From Anaerostipes butyraticus (lineage in GTDB: Bacteria; Bacillota; Clostridia; Lachnospirales; Lachnospiraceae): a DNA stretch of 52,697 nucleotides. Numbering within the stretch: position 1 is the stretch's first letter; every line of letters begins with the position of its first letter. Position numbers and translations under genes: made by a program. Shown here one piece after another: positions 41,917 through 52,697 of this stretch. Location: positions 1-52,697 of the forward strand of contig NZ_BLYI01000002.1 of the NCBI RefSeq assembly GCF_016586355.1, written 5' to 3'. The notes beneath the pieces were generated by a model. The model did not search any database. It saw nothing but the letters and a program-made list of their open reading frames with translations, and had not been told where the DNA came from.

Positions 41917-42097
41917 AAGTTATCCACAAATTCTGTGGATAACTTGTGGATATCCTGTGAATTGCTAATTTTCCCCATTTTTGAAATGTTGATAACTTTG
42001 GGCTTATCCCCCGGCTATTCTGCCCTTTTTCACAATTTATCAACCTGAAAAAACCTTCAAAACCTTTATATTCAGCGATTTTTTAAGGTTATCCCCA
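41917..42097. other. oriC: oriC, downstream DnaA-box cluster (probable unwinding side)
   Basis: Five bases after the dnaA stop come TTATCCACA (41920-41928, plus), TGTGGATAA (41934-41942, minus) and TGTGGATAT (41945-41953, minus). Weaker boxes follow: TGTTGATAA (41987-41995), TTATCCCCC (42004-42012), TTATCAACC (42037-42045) and TTATCCCCA (42089-42097). AT-rich DNA lies between them. In B. subtilis the duplex opens in the equivalent dnaA-dnaN gap. The remaining gap to dnaN holds its promoter and an AAAGGAG site. Confidence 0.85.
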
Positions 42098-42180
42098 TAT
42101 TCACACCTACTACGGCTAAGACTACGACTGTTAATTATTTATTTAAACCAACTTCACACCGAAAGGAGTTATTCACATTT

Positions 42181-43284
42181 ATGAAAATCATATGTAAAAA
42201 AAGTGATTTAGTTCATGGAGTCAGTATTGTTTCCAAAGCTGTTTCAAACAAAACGACTCTTCCTATTCTTGAATGTATTTTAATAGAAGCCGAGGCTGGA
42301 ACCATCACTTTTACAGCGAACGATATGGAACTTGGCATAGAAACAATCATTGAAGGAAACATCATTGAACAAGGAAAAATAGCTTTAGATGCCAAGTTAT
42401 TTTCAGAAATTGTCCGAAAACTTCCGGATAACGATGTAACAATACAGACAGATCAGGATTTTAAAGCAATCATTACTTGTGAAAAAGCCTGTTTTCATAT
42501 TATTGGCCAGGAAGGAACAGAATTTCCTTATCTTCCTGAAATTGAAAAAGAACAGAGCATTACATTATCTCAGTTTTCATTAAAAGAAATTATCAGACAG
42601 ACAATTTTTTCCATTTCAGATAATGATAATGCGAAACTTATGACAGGTGAGCTGTTTGAAGTGAAAGACAATCAGCTGAGCGTAGTTTCGTTAGACGGCC
42701 ACCGCATTTCCATTCGAAAGCTTGAATTGAAAGGGAATTATGACGATTTCAAGGTTGTCGTTCCAGGAAAGACACTTCAGGAGATTGTTAAAATAATATC
42801 AGGCGAAACAGAAGATGAAGTTTCCATTTATGTAACTGCGAAACATATCTTATTTGAATTTGATAATACAAAAGTTGTCTCAAGACTGCTGGAAGGGGAA
42901 TATTATAAGATAAGCCAGATGCTGTCCAGTGACTATGAGACTAAGGTTGTGATTAATAAAAAAGAATTTCTGAATTGTATTGATCGTGCGAGCCTTCTGA
43001 TCCGGGAATCCGATAAGAAACCAATTATCATTAATATTACGGATCATTCTCTGGAACTGAGTATTTCTTCATTTTTTGGATCTATGGAAGAAAATATCAT
43101 GATCCAGAAGGAAGGACGGGATCTTTTGATTGGTTTTAATCCAAAATTCCTGATGGATGTCCTTCGGGTTATTGATGATGAAGAAATCCATATTTACTTT
43201 GTAAATCCAAAAGCACCATGTTTTATCAGGGATGATGCCGGAACATATACGTATCTGATTCTTCCTGTTAACTTTAACCACTAG
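42181..43284 (+). CDS. dnaN: DNA polymerase III beta sliding clamp
   Basis: The 367-residue protein is the ring-shaped processivity clamp. The start MKIICKKSDLVHGVSIVSKAVSNKTTLPILECILIEA is typical, as are the three tandem clamp folds (about 1-120, 125-245, 246-367), the central SLDGHRISIRKLEL, and the ending YTYLILPVNF that forms part of the peptide-binding groove. AAAGGAG lies 11 bases before the ATG. It follows dnaA across the origin and is probably cotranscribed with rlbA and recF. Confidence 0.97.
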   Translation: MKIICKKSDLVHGVSIVSKAVSNKTTLPILECILIEAEAGTITFTANDMELGIETIIEGNIIEQGKIALDAKLFSEIVRKLPDNDVTIQTDQDFKAIITCEKACFHIIGQEGTEFPYLPEIEKEQSITLSQFSLKEIIRQTIFSISDNDNAKLMTGELFEVKDNQLSVVSLDGHRISIRKLELKGNYDDFKVVVPGKTLQEIVKIISGETEDEVSIYVTAKHILFEFDNTKVVSRLLEGEYYKISQMLSSDYETKVVINKKEFLNCIDRASLLIRESDKKPIIINITDHSLELSISSFFGSMEENIMIQKEGRDLLIGFNPKFLMDVLRVIDDEEIHIYFVNPKAPCFIRDDAGTYTYLILPVNFNH

Positions 43285-43298
43285 AGAGGCGTTATAGT

Positions 43299-43508
43299 AT
43301 GAATGAGTTTAAAATCAAAGATGATCATATTAAATTAGGACAGGTTCTGAAAGCAGCCGGACTGGTTGGGTCCGGTGTTGAGGCCAAGATTGTGATTCAG
43401 GAGGGCCAGGTTAAGGTAGACGGTGAAGTGGATACCAGACGGGGCCGGAAACTGTTCGGAGGAGAGATTGTTTCCTTCGAAGGTGAAGAGATTCGTATCG
43501 TGAAATAG
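43299..43508 (+). CDS. rlbA: S4-domain RNA-binding protein RlbA (YaaA)
   Basis: The 69-residue protein is a single S4 RNA-binding domain (LGQVLKAAGLVGSGVEAKIVIQEGQVKVDGEVDTRRGRKL, about 11-51). The B. subtilis counterpart YaaA/RlbA lies at the same place between dnaN and recF and has been linked to 50S ribosome assembly. It starts 14 bp after dnaN and is followed by recF 11 bp later. Confidence 0.92.
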   Translation: MNEFKIKDDHIKLGQVLKAAGLVGSGVEAKIVIQEGQVKVDGEVDTRRGRKLFGGEIVSFEGEEIRIVK

Positions 43509-43519
43509 TTGGGAGAATT

Positions 43520-44605
43520 ATGTTTATCAAGTCTTTAGAATTAAAGAATTATAGAAATTATGATGAACTATCTATGGATTTTTCCAGCGGGACAAATCTT
43601 CTGTATGGCGACAACGCTCAGGGAAAGACCAATATCCTGGAATCAATTTATCTGGCAGCTACAACGAAATCCCACCGGGGAAGCAAAGACCGGGAGATGA
43701 TACAGTTTCATGCTGATGAGGCGCATATCCGGCTTCAGTATCAAAAACAGGGGATTATCCATCAGCTGGATATGCATCTGAAGAAGAACCGAGCCAAAGG
43801 AGCAGCGATTGACCGGATTCCAATACGACGTTCCAGTGATCTTCTGGGACAGATTCCGGTCATCTTTTTTTCACCGGAAGATTTAAAGATCATTAAAAAC
43901 GGTCCAAGTGAACGCAGGAAGTTCATGGATCTTGAATTATCACAATTGGAGAGTTTATACTTATATTATTTATCAAAATATAATAAAATATTAATGCAGA
44001 GGAATAATCTGTTAAAACAGATCAGATTTCAGGAAAATCTGATCGACACTTTGGAAGCGTGGGATATCCAGCTGGTAAAATACGGGTCTGAGATCATTCG
44101 TTACCGGCAGGAGTTTATCCGGCATCTGAATCCTATCATATGCAGCATTCACAGACGTCTTACGGGACAGCAGGAAGAGATGAAGATTGAATATGAGAAC
44201 AGTGCGGCATATGATACATTTTTGACGGAATTAACAAAAAAGAGAAAGGTTGATCTTAAATATGCTACAACCAATATCGGACCTCACAGAGACGATATTA
44301 AGTTTTTGGTAAATGACATAGATATCCGCAGATTTGGATCACAGGGACAGCAGAGAACAGCGGCTCTGTCTTTGAAACTGGCTCAGATCCAGCTGGTGAA
44401 AGAAGTCCTGAAGGATTCACCTATCCTTCTTCTGGACGATGTACTGTCGGAATTAGACAGTCACCGTAAGGTATATCTGCTGGAAGGAATTAAAGATATC
44501 CAGACATTTATTACCTGTACTGGATTGGATGAGTTTATTGATCAGCATTTGCCAATTCAGCGTATGTTTCAGATCAAAGCAGGAAAAATTGTAAAACAGA
44601 ATTAG
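43520..44605 (+). CDS. recF: DNA repair and replication protein RecF
   Basis: RecF is an SMC-like ATPase that with RecO and RecR loads RecA on gapped DNA. The 361-residue protein has Walker A GDNAQGKTNILES (about 30-42), the signature region FGSQGQQRTAALSLKLAQ (about 273-290) and Walker B PILLLDDVLSELD (about 300-312). It starts MFIKSLELKNYRNYDEL, typical of RecF. GGGAG lies 7 bases before the ATG. It sits between rlbA and gyrB, with 9 bp to the latter. Confidence 0.96.
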   Translation: MFIKSLELKNYRNYDELSMDFSSGTNLLYGDNAQGKTNILESIYLAATTKSHRGSKDREMIQFHADEAHIRLQYQKQGIIHQLDMHLKKNRAKGAAIDRIPIRRSSDLLGQIPVIFFSPEDLKIIKNGPSERRKFMDLELSQLESLYLYYLSKYNKILMQRNNLLKQIRFQENLIDTLEAWDIQLVKYGSEIIRYRQEFIRHLNPIICSIHRRLTGQQEEMKIEYENSAAYDTFLTELTKKRKVDLKYATTNIGPHRDDIKFLVNDIDIRRFGSQGQQRTAALSLKLAQIQLVKEVLKDSPILLLDDVLSELDSHRKVYLLEGIKDIQTFITCTGLDEFIDQHLPIQRMFQIKAGKIVKQN

Positions 44606-46537
<1,932 letters not shown>

Positions 46538-46551
46538 GAAGGAAGAAGAAA

Positions 46552-49026
46552 ATGGATGAAAATACAATTTTTGATAAAGTTCATGACATAGATCTGAAAG
46601 AGACCATGGAAAATTCTTATATTGATTATGCCATGAGCGTTATTGCCTCCAGAGCTCTTCCGGATGTAAGAGACGGTCTGAAGCCGGTACAAAGAAGAAT
46701 CCTTTATGCAATGATCGAACTGAACAATGGTCCGGATAAGCCTCATCGTAAATGTGCCCGTATTGTCGGTGATACAATGGGTAAATATCATCCTCACGGT
46801 GACAGCTCTATTTACGGAGCGCTGGTTAACATGGCTCAGGACTGGTCTACAAGGTATCCTTTGGTTGACGGACATGGAAACTTCGGCTCCGTTGATGGTG
46901 ACGGCGCAGCGGCCATGCGTTACACAGAGGCAAGATTAAGCCGGATCTCCATGGAACTTCTGGCTGATATTAACAAAAATACAGTAGATTTTATTCCGAA
47001 CTTTGATGAAACAGAAAAAGAACCATCTGTACTTCCGTCAAGATTTCCGAATCTTCTTGTGAATGGAACACAGGGAATTGCAGTTGGAATGGCAACCAAT
47101 ATACCTCCTCATAACCTGAAGGAAGTCATCAATGCAGTCATTAAGATCATAGATAACCGGGTTGAGGAAGACAGGGAAACGGAAATCGAAGAGATTCTGG
47201 ATATTGTGAAAGGACCGGATTTCCCGACAGGAGCAACAATCCTTGGAAAAGGCGGAATTAATCAGGCTTACCGCACAGGAAGAGGAAAGATCAAAGTGCG
47301 TGCCGTAACGGATATTGAGCCGATGGCCAATGGAAAGCAGAGGATTATCGTAACGGAACTGCCATATATGGTAAACAAAGCAAGACTGATCGAAAAGATA
47401 GCTGCTCTGGTAAGAGAAAAGAAAATCGAGGGAATCACAGAGCTGAGAGACGAATCTGACCGCAGTGGAATGAGGATCTGCATAGAGCTGAAGAGAGACG
47501 CCAATGCCAACGTCATTTTAAATCAGCTGTTTAAGCATACACAGCTTCAGGATACGTTTGGTGTGATTATGCTTGCTCTGGTGAACAATGAGCCGAAGGT
47601 CCTGAATCTTTTGGAAATGCTCGGCTATTATCTGAAGCACCAGGAAGATGTAGTAACACGGAGAACAAAGTACGAGCTGAACAAGGCGGAAGAGCGGGCG
47701 CATATTTTGGAAGGTCTGCTGATCGCCCAGGATCATATTGATGAAGTCATTAAGATCATAAGGGAAGCCGCTAATATCCAGTCTGCAAAAGAACAGTTGA
47801 TGGAACGTTTTGGACTTACAGATGCTCAGGCTCAGGCAATTGTGGATATGCGTCTGAGAGCTCTTAATGGATTGGAACGCGCCAAGCTGGAAAAAGAATA
47901 TAATGAACTGATGGTACGCATCAATGAATTAAAAGCAATTCTTGCAGATGAAAAGGTGCTTCTGGGAGTGATTAAAGATGAACTGACACTTATACGTGAT
48001 AAATATGGAGATGAAAGAAGAACACAAATTGGATTTGACGTAGATGATATTTCCATGGAAGATTTGATTCCGAAAGAAAATGCAGTCATTACTATGACAA
48101 AATTAGGTTATATCAAGCGTATGACGGTAGATAATTTTAAGAGTCAGAATCGTGGCGGAAAAGGCATCAAAGGAATGCAGACGATCGATCAGGATTATAT
48201 CGAAGAACTGTTTATGACGACGACACATCACTATATTATGTTCTTTACCGATACCGGAAGAGTTTACAGACTGAAGGCATATGAAATACCGGAAAGCAGC
48301 CGTACAGCGCGGGGAAATGCAATTGTGAATCTGCTTCAGCTTCAGTCGGGAGAAAAGATAACGGCAGTTATTCCTGTGGAAACATATGAAGAAGGCAAAT
48401 ATATCATGATGGCAACAAAGAGCGGAGTTGTGAAGAAGTCATCTGTTATGGATTTTGCAAATATCAGAAAGACAGGGCTTGCAGCAATTACTCTGAAAGA
48501 CGATGATGAGCTGATTGAGGTGAAGATCACGGATAATACCAAAGATATTTTCCTTGTGACGAAAAACGGACAGTGTATACGTTTTCATGAGACAGATGTC
48601 AGGTGTATGGGAAGAACAGCGATGGGAGTCCGTGGAATCAATCTTGCCGGAGATGATGAGGTAGTCGGCATGCAGCTGGATTCCCAGGGAGAAGATCTGC
48701 TGATTGTTTCAGCCAAAGGACTTGGAAAACGTACGAAGATGGAAGAGTTTACACCGCAGCATCGCGGCGGAAAAGGTGTGAAATGTTACAAGATCACAGA
48801 AAAAACAGGCGATGTTGTTGGAGTCAAGGCTGTCAATGAATATAATGAGATTATGATGATCACCACGGAAGGAATTATCATCCGGACCAAAGTTGATGGA
48901 ATATCAGAGCTGGGAAGGAATACATCCGGAGTGAAAGTTATGAATGTTGATGAAAATGTTCAGGTGGCCAGCATTGCAAAGGTACGCAGTGAGGAAGTAG
49001 AAGAAGAGTCAGAAGAAAAAGAATAG
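46552..49026 (+). CDS. gyrA: DNA gyrase subunit A
   Basis: GyrA carries the DNA-breaking tyrosine. The 824-residue protein has the winged-helix start [30 protein letters not shown], the region [34 protein letters not shown], and the active-site Tyr in [11 protein letters not shown] (about 124). In the quinolone-determining stretch the residues are H-G-D-S-S-I-Y, a normal susceptible-looking pattern. The C-terminal half has the six-bladed beta-pinwheel with a GyrA box QNRGGKG (about 531-537). The acidic end ([11 protein letters not shown]) is common. Confidence 0.98.
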   Translation: MDENTIFDKVHDIDLKETMENSYIDYAMSVIASRALPDVRDGLKPVQRRILYAMIELNNGPDKPHRKCARIVGDTMGKYHPHGDSSIYGALVNMAQDWSTRYPLVDGHGNFGSVDGDGAAAMRYTEARLSRISMELLADINKNTVDFIPNFDETEKEPSVLPSRFPNLLVNGTQGIAVGMATNIPPHNLKEVINAVIKIIDNRVEEDRETEIEEILDIVKGPDFPTGATILGKGGINQAYRTGRGKIKVRAVTDIEPMANGKQRIIVTELPYMVNKARLIEKIAALVREKKIEGITELRDESDRSGMRICIELKRDANANVILNQLFKHTQLQDTFGVIMLALVNNEPKVLNLLEMLGYYLKHQEDVVTRRTKYELNKAEERAHILEGLLIAQDHIDEVIKIIREAANIQSAKEQLMERFGLTDAQAQAIVDMRLRALNGLERAKLEKEYNELMVRINELKAILADEKVLLGVIKDELTLIRDKYGDERRTQIGFDVDDISMEDLIPKENAVITMTKLGYIKRMTVDNFKSQNRGGKGIKGMQTIDQDYIEELFMTTTHHYIMFFTDTGRVYRLKAYEIPESSRTARGNAIVNLLQLQSGEKITAVIPVETYEEGKYIMMATKSGVVKKSSVMDFANIRKTGLAAITLKDDDELIEVKITDNTKDIFLVTKNGQCIRFHETDVRCMGRTAMGVRGINLAGDDEVVGMQLDSQGEDLLIVSAKGLGKRTKMEEFTPQHRGGKGVKCYKITEKTGDVVGVKAVNEYNEIMMITTEGIIIRTKVDGISELGRNTSGVKVMNVDENVQVASIAKVRSEEVEEESEEKE

Positions 49027-49037
49027 AATGAAATCAG

Positions 49038-49074
49038 AAATTGGAGCACAGGTTTATTGTCTGTGCTCCAATTT
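49038..49074 (+). terminator. Terminator-like hairpin after gyrA
   Basis: AAATTGGAGCACAG (49038-49051) pairs perfectly with CTGTGCTCCAATTT (49061-49074). The following T-run is short (TTTCGTTAT), so termination may be partial. Confidence 0.7.
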
Positions 49075-49131
49075 CGTTATATAATAAAAAAAGAAAACTA
49101 CGCCAGAGAAAATAAGGTCGGAGGAATTTGT

Positions 49132-50847
49132 ATGAAAAAAACGAGATCAAAGATTATTATCATTGTCTGCATTTTGATCGCTGCTGTCATTGGTGTTTTC
49201 TTTTTTAGAAATGCATCTCAGATTCGGGCGGCAGAAAAAGATCTGGAAGAAAGCCAGACACGTTTTGGAAAGTGCTATCTGTACGATCATGAAGATGAAT
49301 ATAATCGTCTGGTAGGGCAATGTCAGTCAGCAATTAATCAAAAAGATCTGAATGCGGCGAAGAAAGCGCAGACAGAGCTGGATGATCTGGAAAAAGAAGT
49401 TGTAGCGGAGAATAAAGAAAAGGCTGACGCTTATTTTAAGGAGTTAAAAGAGAGTGATACATCCAAAGCATATGACAGTGAATTAAAAAAGATTGACAGT
49501 TATGAGAATGAACTGGAATCCTGTATTCAGAAAAATGATTTTAAGTCAGCTGACGATGTTAAAAAGGAATGGCAGAAATTATTAGCAGAGATTCAGATTG
49601 AATATGATAATCTGGACATCCAGGTGGTGCAGGTAGACACATCAGATTATCCGAAAGTAAAGATATATTTGGATATCAGAGATAAGACTACAGATGAAGT
49701 TCCATCTGGTTTGAAAAAAGGATATTTCTGTCTGGAAGAAAAAACAGGAAGCAGTGAATTTGAGCGTAAGACCATTACAGATGCAGCGCAGCTGGATCAG
49801 AAAGAGGCATTAAATATCAATATGGTTGCGGATGTCAGTGCAAGTATGAACGGAACTCCGCTGACAAAAGCAAAGAGTATCATGAATAATTTTCTGGATA
49901 GTGTCCAGTTTAACATTGGAGATAAGGTAGAACTGACAACATTTTCTACCGGAGTGCAGCAGGCAGTGGAATTTACGGATGACAAGACTGCCATCAGCCA
50001 GAAGATTTCTGGTCTTACTACAGACAATATGACGAGCCTTTACGACGCCTTATTTGCTGCAGTTAATACAACGGCAGTTCAGGATGGTGCGAAATGTGTT
50101 GTTGCGTTTACTGACGGAAAGGACAATTACAGTCAGTGCAGCGCGAGTGATGTGATTGAAGTTGCCAAAAAATATAAAATTCCGGTTTTTATCATAGGAA
50201 TCGGAAGTACAATCAATACAAGTGAACTCCAGAGAATTGGTACTGAGACCAATGGATTCTATAGAAATATTAACAGTATTGATAATATGGCAGACATTTA
50301 TCAGGAAATTTACCGGCAGCAGAAAGAAATGTACATGGTAGAGTACAATACGGAAGGACAGAACAAATCAACGTCCCGCCAGATTATGATTGAATACCAG
50401 GATCGAAAAATCGGAGGAAAAGAGTATTCCTCTTATGATCCGGATACATTAATGTCTGCCACAGGGTCTACGACAGGACTCAGTGAGCCGGAAAAAGTAA
50501 TGCATGAATACCTGAATGGATTTGTAAAAGCAATTAATGAGCATAATTTCAGTTACATTGAAAAATATCTGGTAAAAGGCGGAGCGGTTTATAACGAAAC
50601 CAAGGATTATATTAAAAAAGATATCAAAGAAGAACTGCTTTCCTGCAGCTTCCTTGATGTCAGCTATCCGACAAGTGATTCCTGTATCGTGCATATGCAG
50701 GAAACTTATAAAATACAGAATACTAAAGAACCATTGCATATGAGAACAATTGAGAGCTATTACAAACTTTTGAAACAAAGCGACGGAAGCTGGAAGATTG
50801 ATTCTTACCCTCAGAGTATGAAAGTAGTCAAAAAAATAAAATATTAG
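49132..50847 (+). CDS. Membrane-anchored VWA protein with C-terminal NTF2-like domain
   Basis: The ATG at 49132 (571 residues) follows GGAGG by 7 bases. A basic start and one membrane helix (about 7-26) anchor the protein; residues 30-160 are a charged helical stalk. A von Willebrand A domain occupies about 225-420, with the metal-binding DVSAS (Asp234, Ser236, Ser238), the MIDAS Thr region TDNMTSLYDAL and VVAFTDGKDN. The last 115 residues (EPEKVMHEYLNGFVKAINEHNFSYIEKYL ... DGSWKIDSYP) resemble the NTF2-like domain of TcaA-type proteins. An outer-surface adhesion or cell-wall sensing role is likely but not proven. It may be cotranscribed with the fumarase genes (16 bp gap). Confidence 0.8.
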   Translation: MKKTRSKIIIIVCILIAAVIGVFFFRNASQIRAAEKDLEESQTRFGKCYLYDHEDEYNRLVGQCQSAINQKDLNAAKKAQTELDDLEKEVVAENKEKADAYFKELKESDTSKAYDSELKKIDSYENELESCIQKNDFKSADDVKKEWQKLLAEIQIEYDNLDIQVVQVDTSDYPKVKIYLDIRDKTTDEVPSGLKKGYFCLEEKTGSSEFERKTITDAAQLDQKEALNINMVADVSASMNGTPLTKAKSIMNNFLDSVQFNIGDKVELTTFSTGVQQAVEFTDDKTAISQKISGLTTDNMTSLYDALFAAVNTTAVQDGAKCVVAFTDGKDNYSQCSASDVIEVAKKYKIPVFIIGIGSTINTSELQRIGTETNGFYRNINSIDNMADIYQEIYRQQKEMYMVEYNTEGQNKSTSRQIMIEYQDRKIGGKEYSSYDPDTLMSATGSTTGLSEPEKVMHEYLNGFVKAINEHNFSYIEKYLVKGGAVYNETKDYIKKDIKEELLSCSFLDVSYPTSDSCIVHMQETYKIQNTKEPLHMRTIESYYKLLKQSDGSWKIDSYPQSMKVVKKIKY

Positions 50848-50863
50848 AAATGTGGAGGCGGTT

Positions 50864-51706
50864 ATGAGAACGATTCATACAGACGAAATTATTAAAAACA
50901 TTAAAGAAATGTGTATGGAGGCGAATCTCTATCTTACAGACGATATGAAGCAAAGGCTGAAAAAGGCCGGAGAAGAAGAGACCAGCGTTCTTGGCAGACA
51001 GATTCTTGGACAGCTTCAGGAAAATATGGAGATTGCGGACGCGGATCAGATTCCGATCTGCCAGGATACCGGAATGGCAATTGTTTTTTTAAACATTGGC
51101 CAGGATGTTCATATTGAAGGAATGGCATTAAAGGATGCAGTCAATGAAGGTGTCAGACAGGGATATGCCGAAGGATATCTCCGGAAGTCGATTGTAAAAG
51201 ATCCTTTGATAAGAGAGAATACGAAAGATAATACTCCGGCAGTCATCCATATTGATATTGTGCCGGGAGAAGACGTAGAAATTACAGTCGCTCCAAAAGG
51301 ATTTGGAAGTGAGAATATGAGCAGGATTTTTATGCTCAAGCCGGCAGATGGCGTCGAAGGAATTAAAAAGTCTGTGCTGGAAGCAGTAAGAGACGCAGGT
51401 CCCAATGCCTGTCCGCCCATGGTCATCGGAGTGGGATTAGGAGGAAGTTTTGAAAAAGCAGCCCTCTTGGCCAAAAAAGCACTTACCAGAAATCTGGATC
51501 AGGAATCAGAATATCCTCATATTGCAAAATTAGAGAAAGAATTATTGGAAGAGGTCAATGATCTGGGAATCGGGCCGGGAGGATTTGGCGGTAATACAAC
51601 AGCTTTAGGGCTGAATATAGAGACATATCCGACTCATATTGCAGGAATGCCTTTGGCAGTTAATATTTGCTGTCATGTAAACAGGCATGCTCACAGAGTG
51701 TTATAA
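50864..51706 (+). CDS. Class I fumarate hydratase, alpha subunit
   Basis: The ATG at 50864 (280 residues) follows GGAGG by 5 bases. This is the iron-sulphur subunit of the two-subunit, oxygen-sensitive fumarase, which interconverts fumarate and malate. The conserved cysteines that hold the 4Fe-4S cluster are in PICQDTGMA (about 61-69), ACPPMVIG (about 185) and NICCHVNRHA near the C-terminus (about 265-274), with GVGLGGSFEKAALLAKKAL between. L-tartrate dehydratase is an alternative for this family; fumarase is more likely in an anaerobic gut Firmicute. The beta subunit gene follows after 13 bp. Confidence 0.9.
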   Translation: MRTIHTDEIIKNIKEMCMEANLYLTDDMKQRLKKAGEEETSVLGRQILGQLQENMEIADADQIPICQDTGMAIVFLNIGQDVHIEGMALKDAVNEGVRQGYAEGYLRKSIVKDPLIRENTKDNTPAVIHIDIVPGEDVEITVAPKGFGSENMSRIFMLKPADGVEGIKKSVLEAVRDAGPNACPPMVIGVGLGGSFEKAALLAKKALTRNLDQESEYPHIAKLEKELLEEVNDLGIGPGGFGGNTTALGLNIETYPTHIAGMPLAVNICCHVNRHAHRVL

Positions 51707-51719
51707 AGGGAGGCATATT

Positions 51720-52274
51720 ATGGAAAAACATTTGAATGTTCCGGCAGATCCAAAACAGTTAACGCAGTTAGAAGCAGGAGATTATGTTTATTTGACCGGA
51801 ACTATTTACACAGCCAGGGATGCGGCGCATAAAAGAATGTATGATGGCCTGAATCAGGGAGAAGCATTGCCGGTCGATTTGAAGGATCAGTTTGTATATT
51901 ATTTGGGACCGACACCGGCCAAAGAGGGACAGGTCATTGGTTCTGCGGGACCTACAACCAGCAGCCGTATGGATAAGTATACGCCGCTTTTGTTAGATAA
52001 AGGATTAAAAGGAATGATTGGGAAAGGAAAACGGTCTCCGGAAGTAATCGACAGTATGATCAAGAATGGAGCTGTATATTTTGCTGCTGTAGGAGGAGCC
52101 GGGGCTCTGCTTTCAAAATGTATCAAAGAATCAGAGGTTATTGCGTACGATGATCTGGGAACAGAAGCAGTACGGAAACTCAGAGTAGAAAATTTTCCAG
52201 TCATCGTCGTGATTGACAGTAAAGGCCGGAATCTGTATGAGACTGCTGTGAATGATTTTAAAAATGGAAAATAA
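51720..52274 (+). CDS. Class I fumarate hydratase, beta subunit
   Basis: The ATG at 51720 (184 residues) follows GGGAGG by 6 bases; an upstream frame overlaps the alpha gene. The conserved block LTGTIYTARDAAHKRM (about 26-41), the phosphate/substrate loop GPTTSSRMDKYTPLLLDKG (about 80-98), GKGKRSPEVIDSMIKN and the helix-rich GGAGALLSKCI identify the beta domain, which supplies the catalytic base and the sugar-acid pocket. It must pair with the alpha subunit encoded next to it. A strong hairpin follows. Confidence 0.92.
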   Translation: MEKHLNVPADPKQLTQLEAGDYVYLTGTIYTARDAAHKRMYDGLNQGEALPVDLKDQFVYYLGPTPAKEGQVIGSAGPTTSSRMDKYTPLLLDKGLKGMIGKGKRSPEVIDSMIKNGAVYFAAVGGAGALLSKCIKESEVIAYDDLGTEAVRKLRVENFPVIVVIDSKGRNLYETAVNDFKNGK

Positions 52275-52277
52275 ACA

Positions 52278-52314
52278 GAAAAAGAGATTAGAAGTGAATT
52301 CTAGTCTCTTTTTC
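52278..52314 (+). terminator. Terminator after the fumarase genes
   Basis: GAAAAAGAGA (52278-52287) pairs with TCTCTTTTTC (52305-52314); the 3' arm includes the T-run. Confidence 0.8.
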
Positions 52315-52374
52315 ATATTAGAAAATCATGGATCTGAATAAGAAAAAAATATGATTATTTTTATGGAAAATCTA

Positions 52375-52403
52375 TTGACAAAATTCATGGGGTTTGATAA
52401 GAT
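52375..52403 (+). promoter_or_regulatory. tRNA-Ser promoter
   Basis: Perfect TTGACA (52375-52380), 17 bp, TAAGAT (52398-52403), 53 bp before the mature tRNA. Confidence 0.8.
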
Positions 52404-52456
52404 ATTCAAGCGTTGTAATTGACGTAATGCAATATATGAATAATATTTAGGCATTT

Positions 52457-52544
52457 GCAGAAGTACTCAAGTGGCTGAAGAGGCGCCCCTGCTAAGGGTG
52501 TAGGTCGTTCACGCGGCGCGAGGGTTCAAATCCCTCCTTCTGCG
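52457..52544 (+). tRNA. tRNA-Ser (anticodon GCU)
   Basis: The acceptor stem is GCAGAAG (52457-52463) with CTTCTGC (52537-52543) and discriminator G (52544). The anticodon stem is CGCCC/GGGTG around the loop CTGCTAA, giving anticodon GCT for AGC/AGU codons. The T arm is GAGGG-TTCAAAT-CCCTC (52520-52536) and there is a long class II variable arm. The CCA end is not encoded. It has its own promoter and terminator and lies just upstream of the rightward rrn promoters. Confidence 0.95.
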
Positions 52545-52546
52545 TT

Positions 52547-52580
52547 TTAAATCTTTCGAAATGAAAGATTTAATTTTTTT
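52547..52580 (+). terminator. Terminator after tRNA-Ser
   Basis: TTAAATCTTTC (52547-52557) pairs with GAAAGATTTAA (52563-52573) and runs into a T-tract. Confidence 0.85.
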
Positions 52581-52591
52581 TGAAAAAAGTG

Positions 52592-52697
52592 TTGACAAAC
52601 ACAAAAGGCTATGATATGTTTAAATAGTTGCGTCTCTAAGAGAGACAAAAACAGATCATCGAAAAGATAAAAAAGAACAAAAAAGTGCTTGACAAAG
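52592..52697 (+). promoter_or_regulatory. rrn-type tandem promoter region (rightward)
   Basis: P1 is TTGACA (52592-52597), 17 bp, TATGTT (52615-52620). The hairpin GTCTCT-AAG-AGAGAC (52632-52646) follows, then the -35 TTGACA of P2 (52689-52694), whose -10 is beyond the window. The 66 bp from 52632 match the leftward leader (108-173 inverted) with four differences, so a second rRNA operon is expected to start to the right. Confidence 0.8.

Noticed and set aside
49057-49131. TTG start 75 bp upstream for the VWA protein
   Set aside because: That extension is read from the hairpin after gyrA, while GGAGG stands correctly before the ATG at 49132.

Overview
The window is the replication-origin region of a low-GC Firmicute chromosome, most likely a spore-forming gut member of the Lachnospiraceae. 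This rests on the origin gene order (rpmH, rnpA, yidD, yidC, khpB, mnmE, mnmG, rsmG to the left; dnaA, dnaN, rlbA, recF, gyrB, gyrA to the right), two perfect parS sites, sporulation-associated genes (yyaC, pdaA), SD-rich starts and sigma-A promoters. Nearly all genes left of dnaA are on the minus strand and all genes right of it are on the plus strand, so transcription runs away from oriC on both arms. Genus and species cannot be read from the sequence alone.

Layout. 1-320: three tandem rrn-type promoters firing leftward out of the window. 329-5461: envelope genes (CvpA, a WD40-like membrane protein, a LysM protein with an MPN-like domain), the sporulation gene yyaC, a PTS IIC-like membrane protein and a small conserved protein. 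5477-9813: an AT-rich accessory stretch with a sigma factor/DUF4367 pair, a small secreted protein, a 153-nt inverted-repeat element and a two-gene ATPase/PD-(D/E)XK nuclease unit (candidate defence system). 9824-19911: housekeeping and envelope genes (dut, pdaA, mtnN, a sortase-type surface protein, an orphan PTS IIA, a TSCPD protein, murG, a diguanylate cyclase, 5-FTHF cyclo-ligase, fruK, fruR). 20003-26183: a Bce-type antimicrobial-peptide ABC transporter and its BceRS two-component system, separated by a cupin, a small Cys-rich protein and a histidinol phosphatase. 26208-29692: serS, DUF4446, parB, parA, preceded by two parS sites. 29977-33514: argS, a hypothetical and an alpha/beta hydrolase. 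33511-40120: the rsmG to rpmH cluster. 40121-42180: oriC in two parts flanking dnaA. 42181-49026: dnaN to gyrA. 49132-52274: a VWA/NTF2-like lipid- or membrane-anchored protein and a two-subunit class I fumarase. 52457-52544: tRNA-Ser(GCU). 52592-52697: a second rrn-type promoter region firing rightward.

The two window ends carry inverted copies of the same rrn leader (66 bp with four differences), so the segment appears to lie between two outward-facing rRNA operons around oriC; it may be a complete contig whose ends broke at rRNA repeats.

The best candidates for undescribed biology are the ATPase/DpnII-MboI-type nuclease pair with its repeat-rich promoter (8439-9741), the degenerate JAMM/MPN domain fused to a TM-LysM architecture (2182-3327), the 153-nt inverted-repeat element (7482-7634), and the sigma/DUF4367/secreted-protein module (5561-7298). 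All functional statements come from reading motifs and context; no database search was run.
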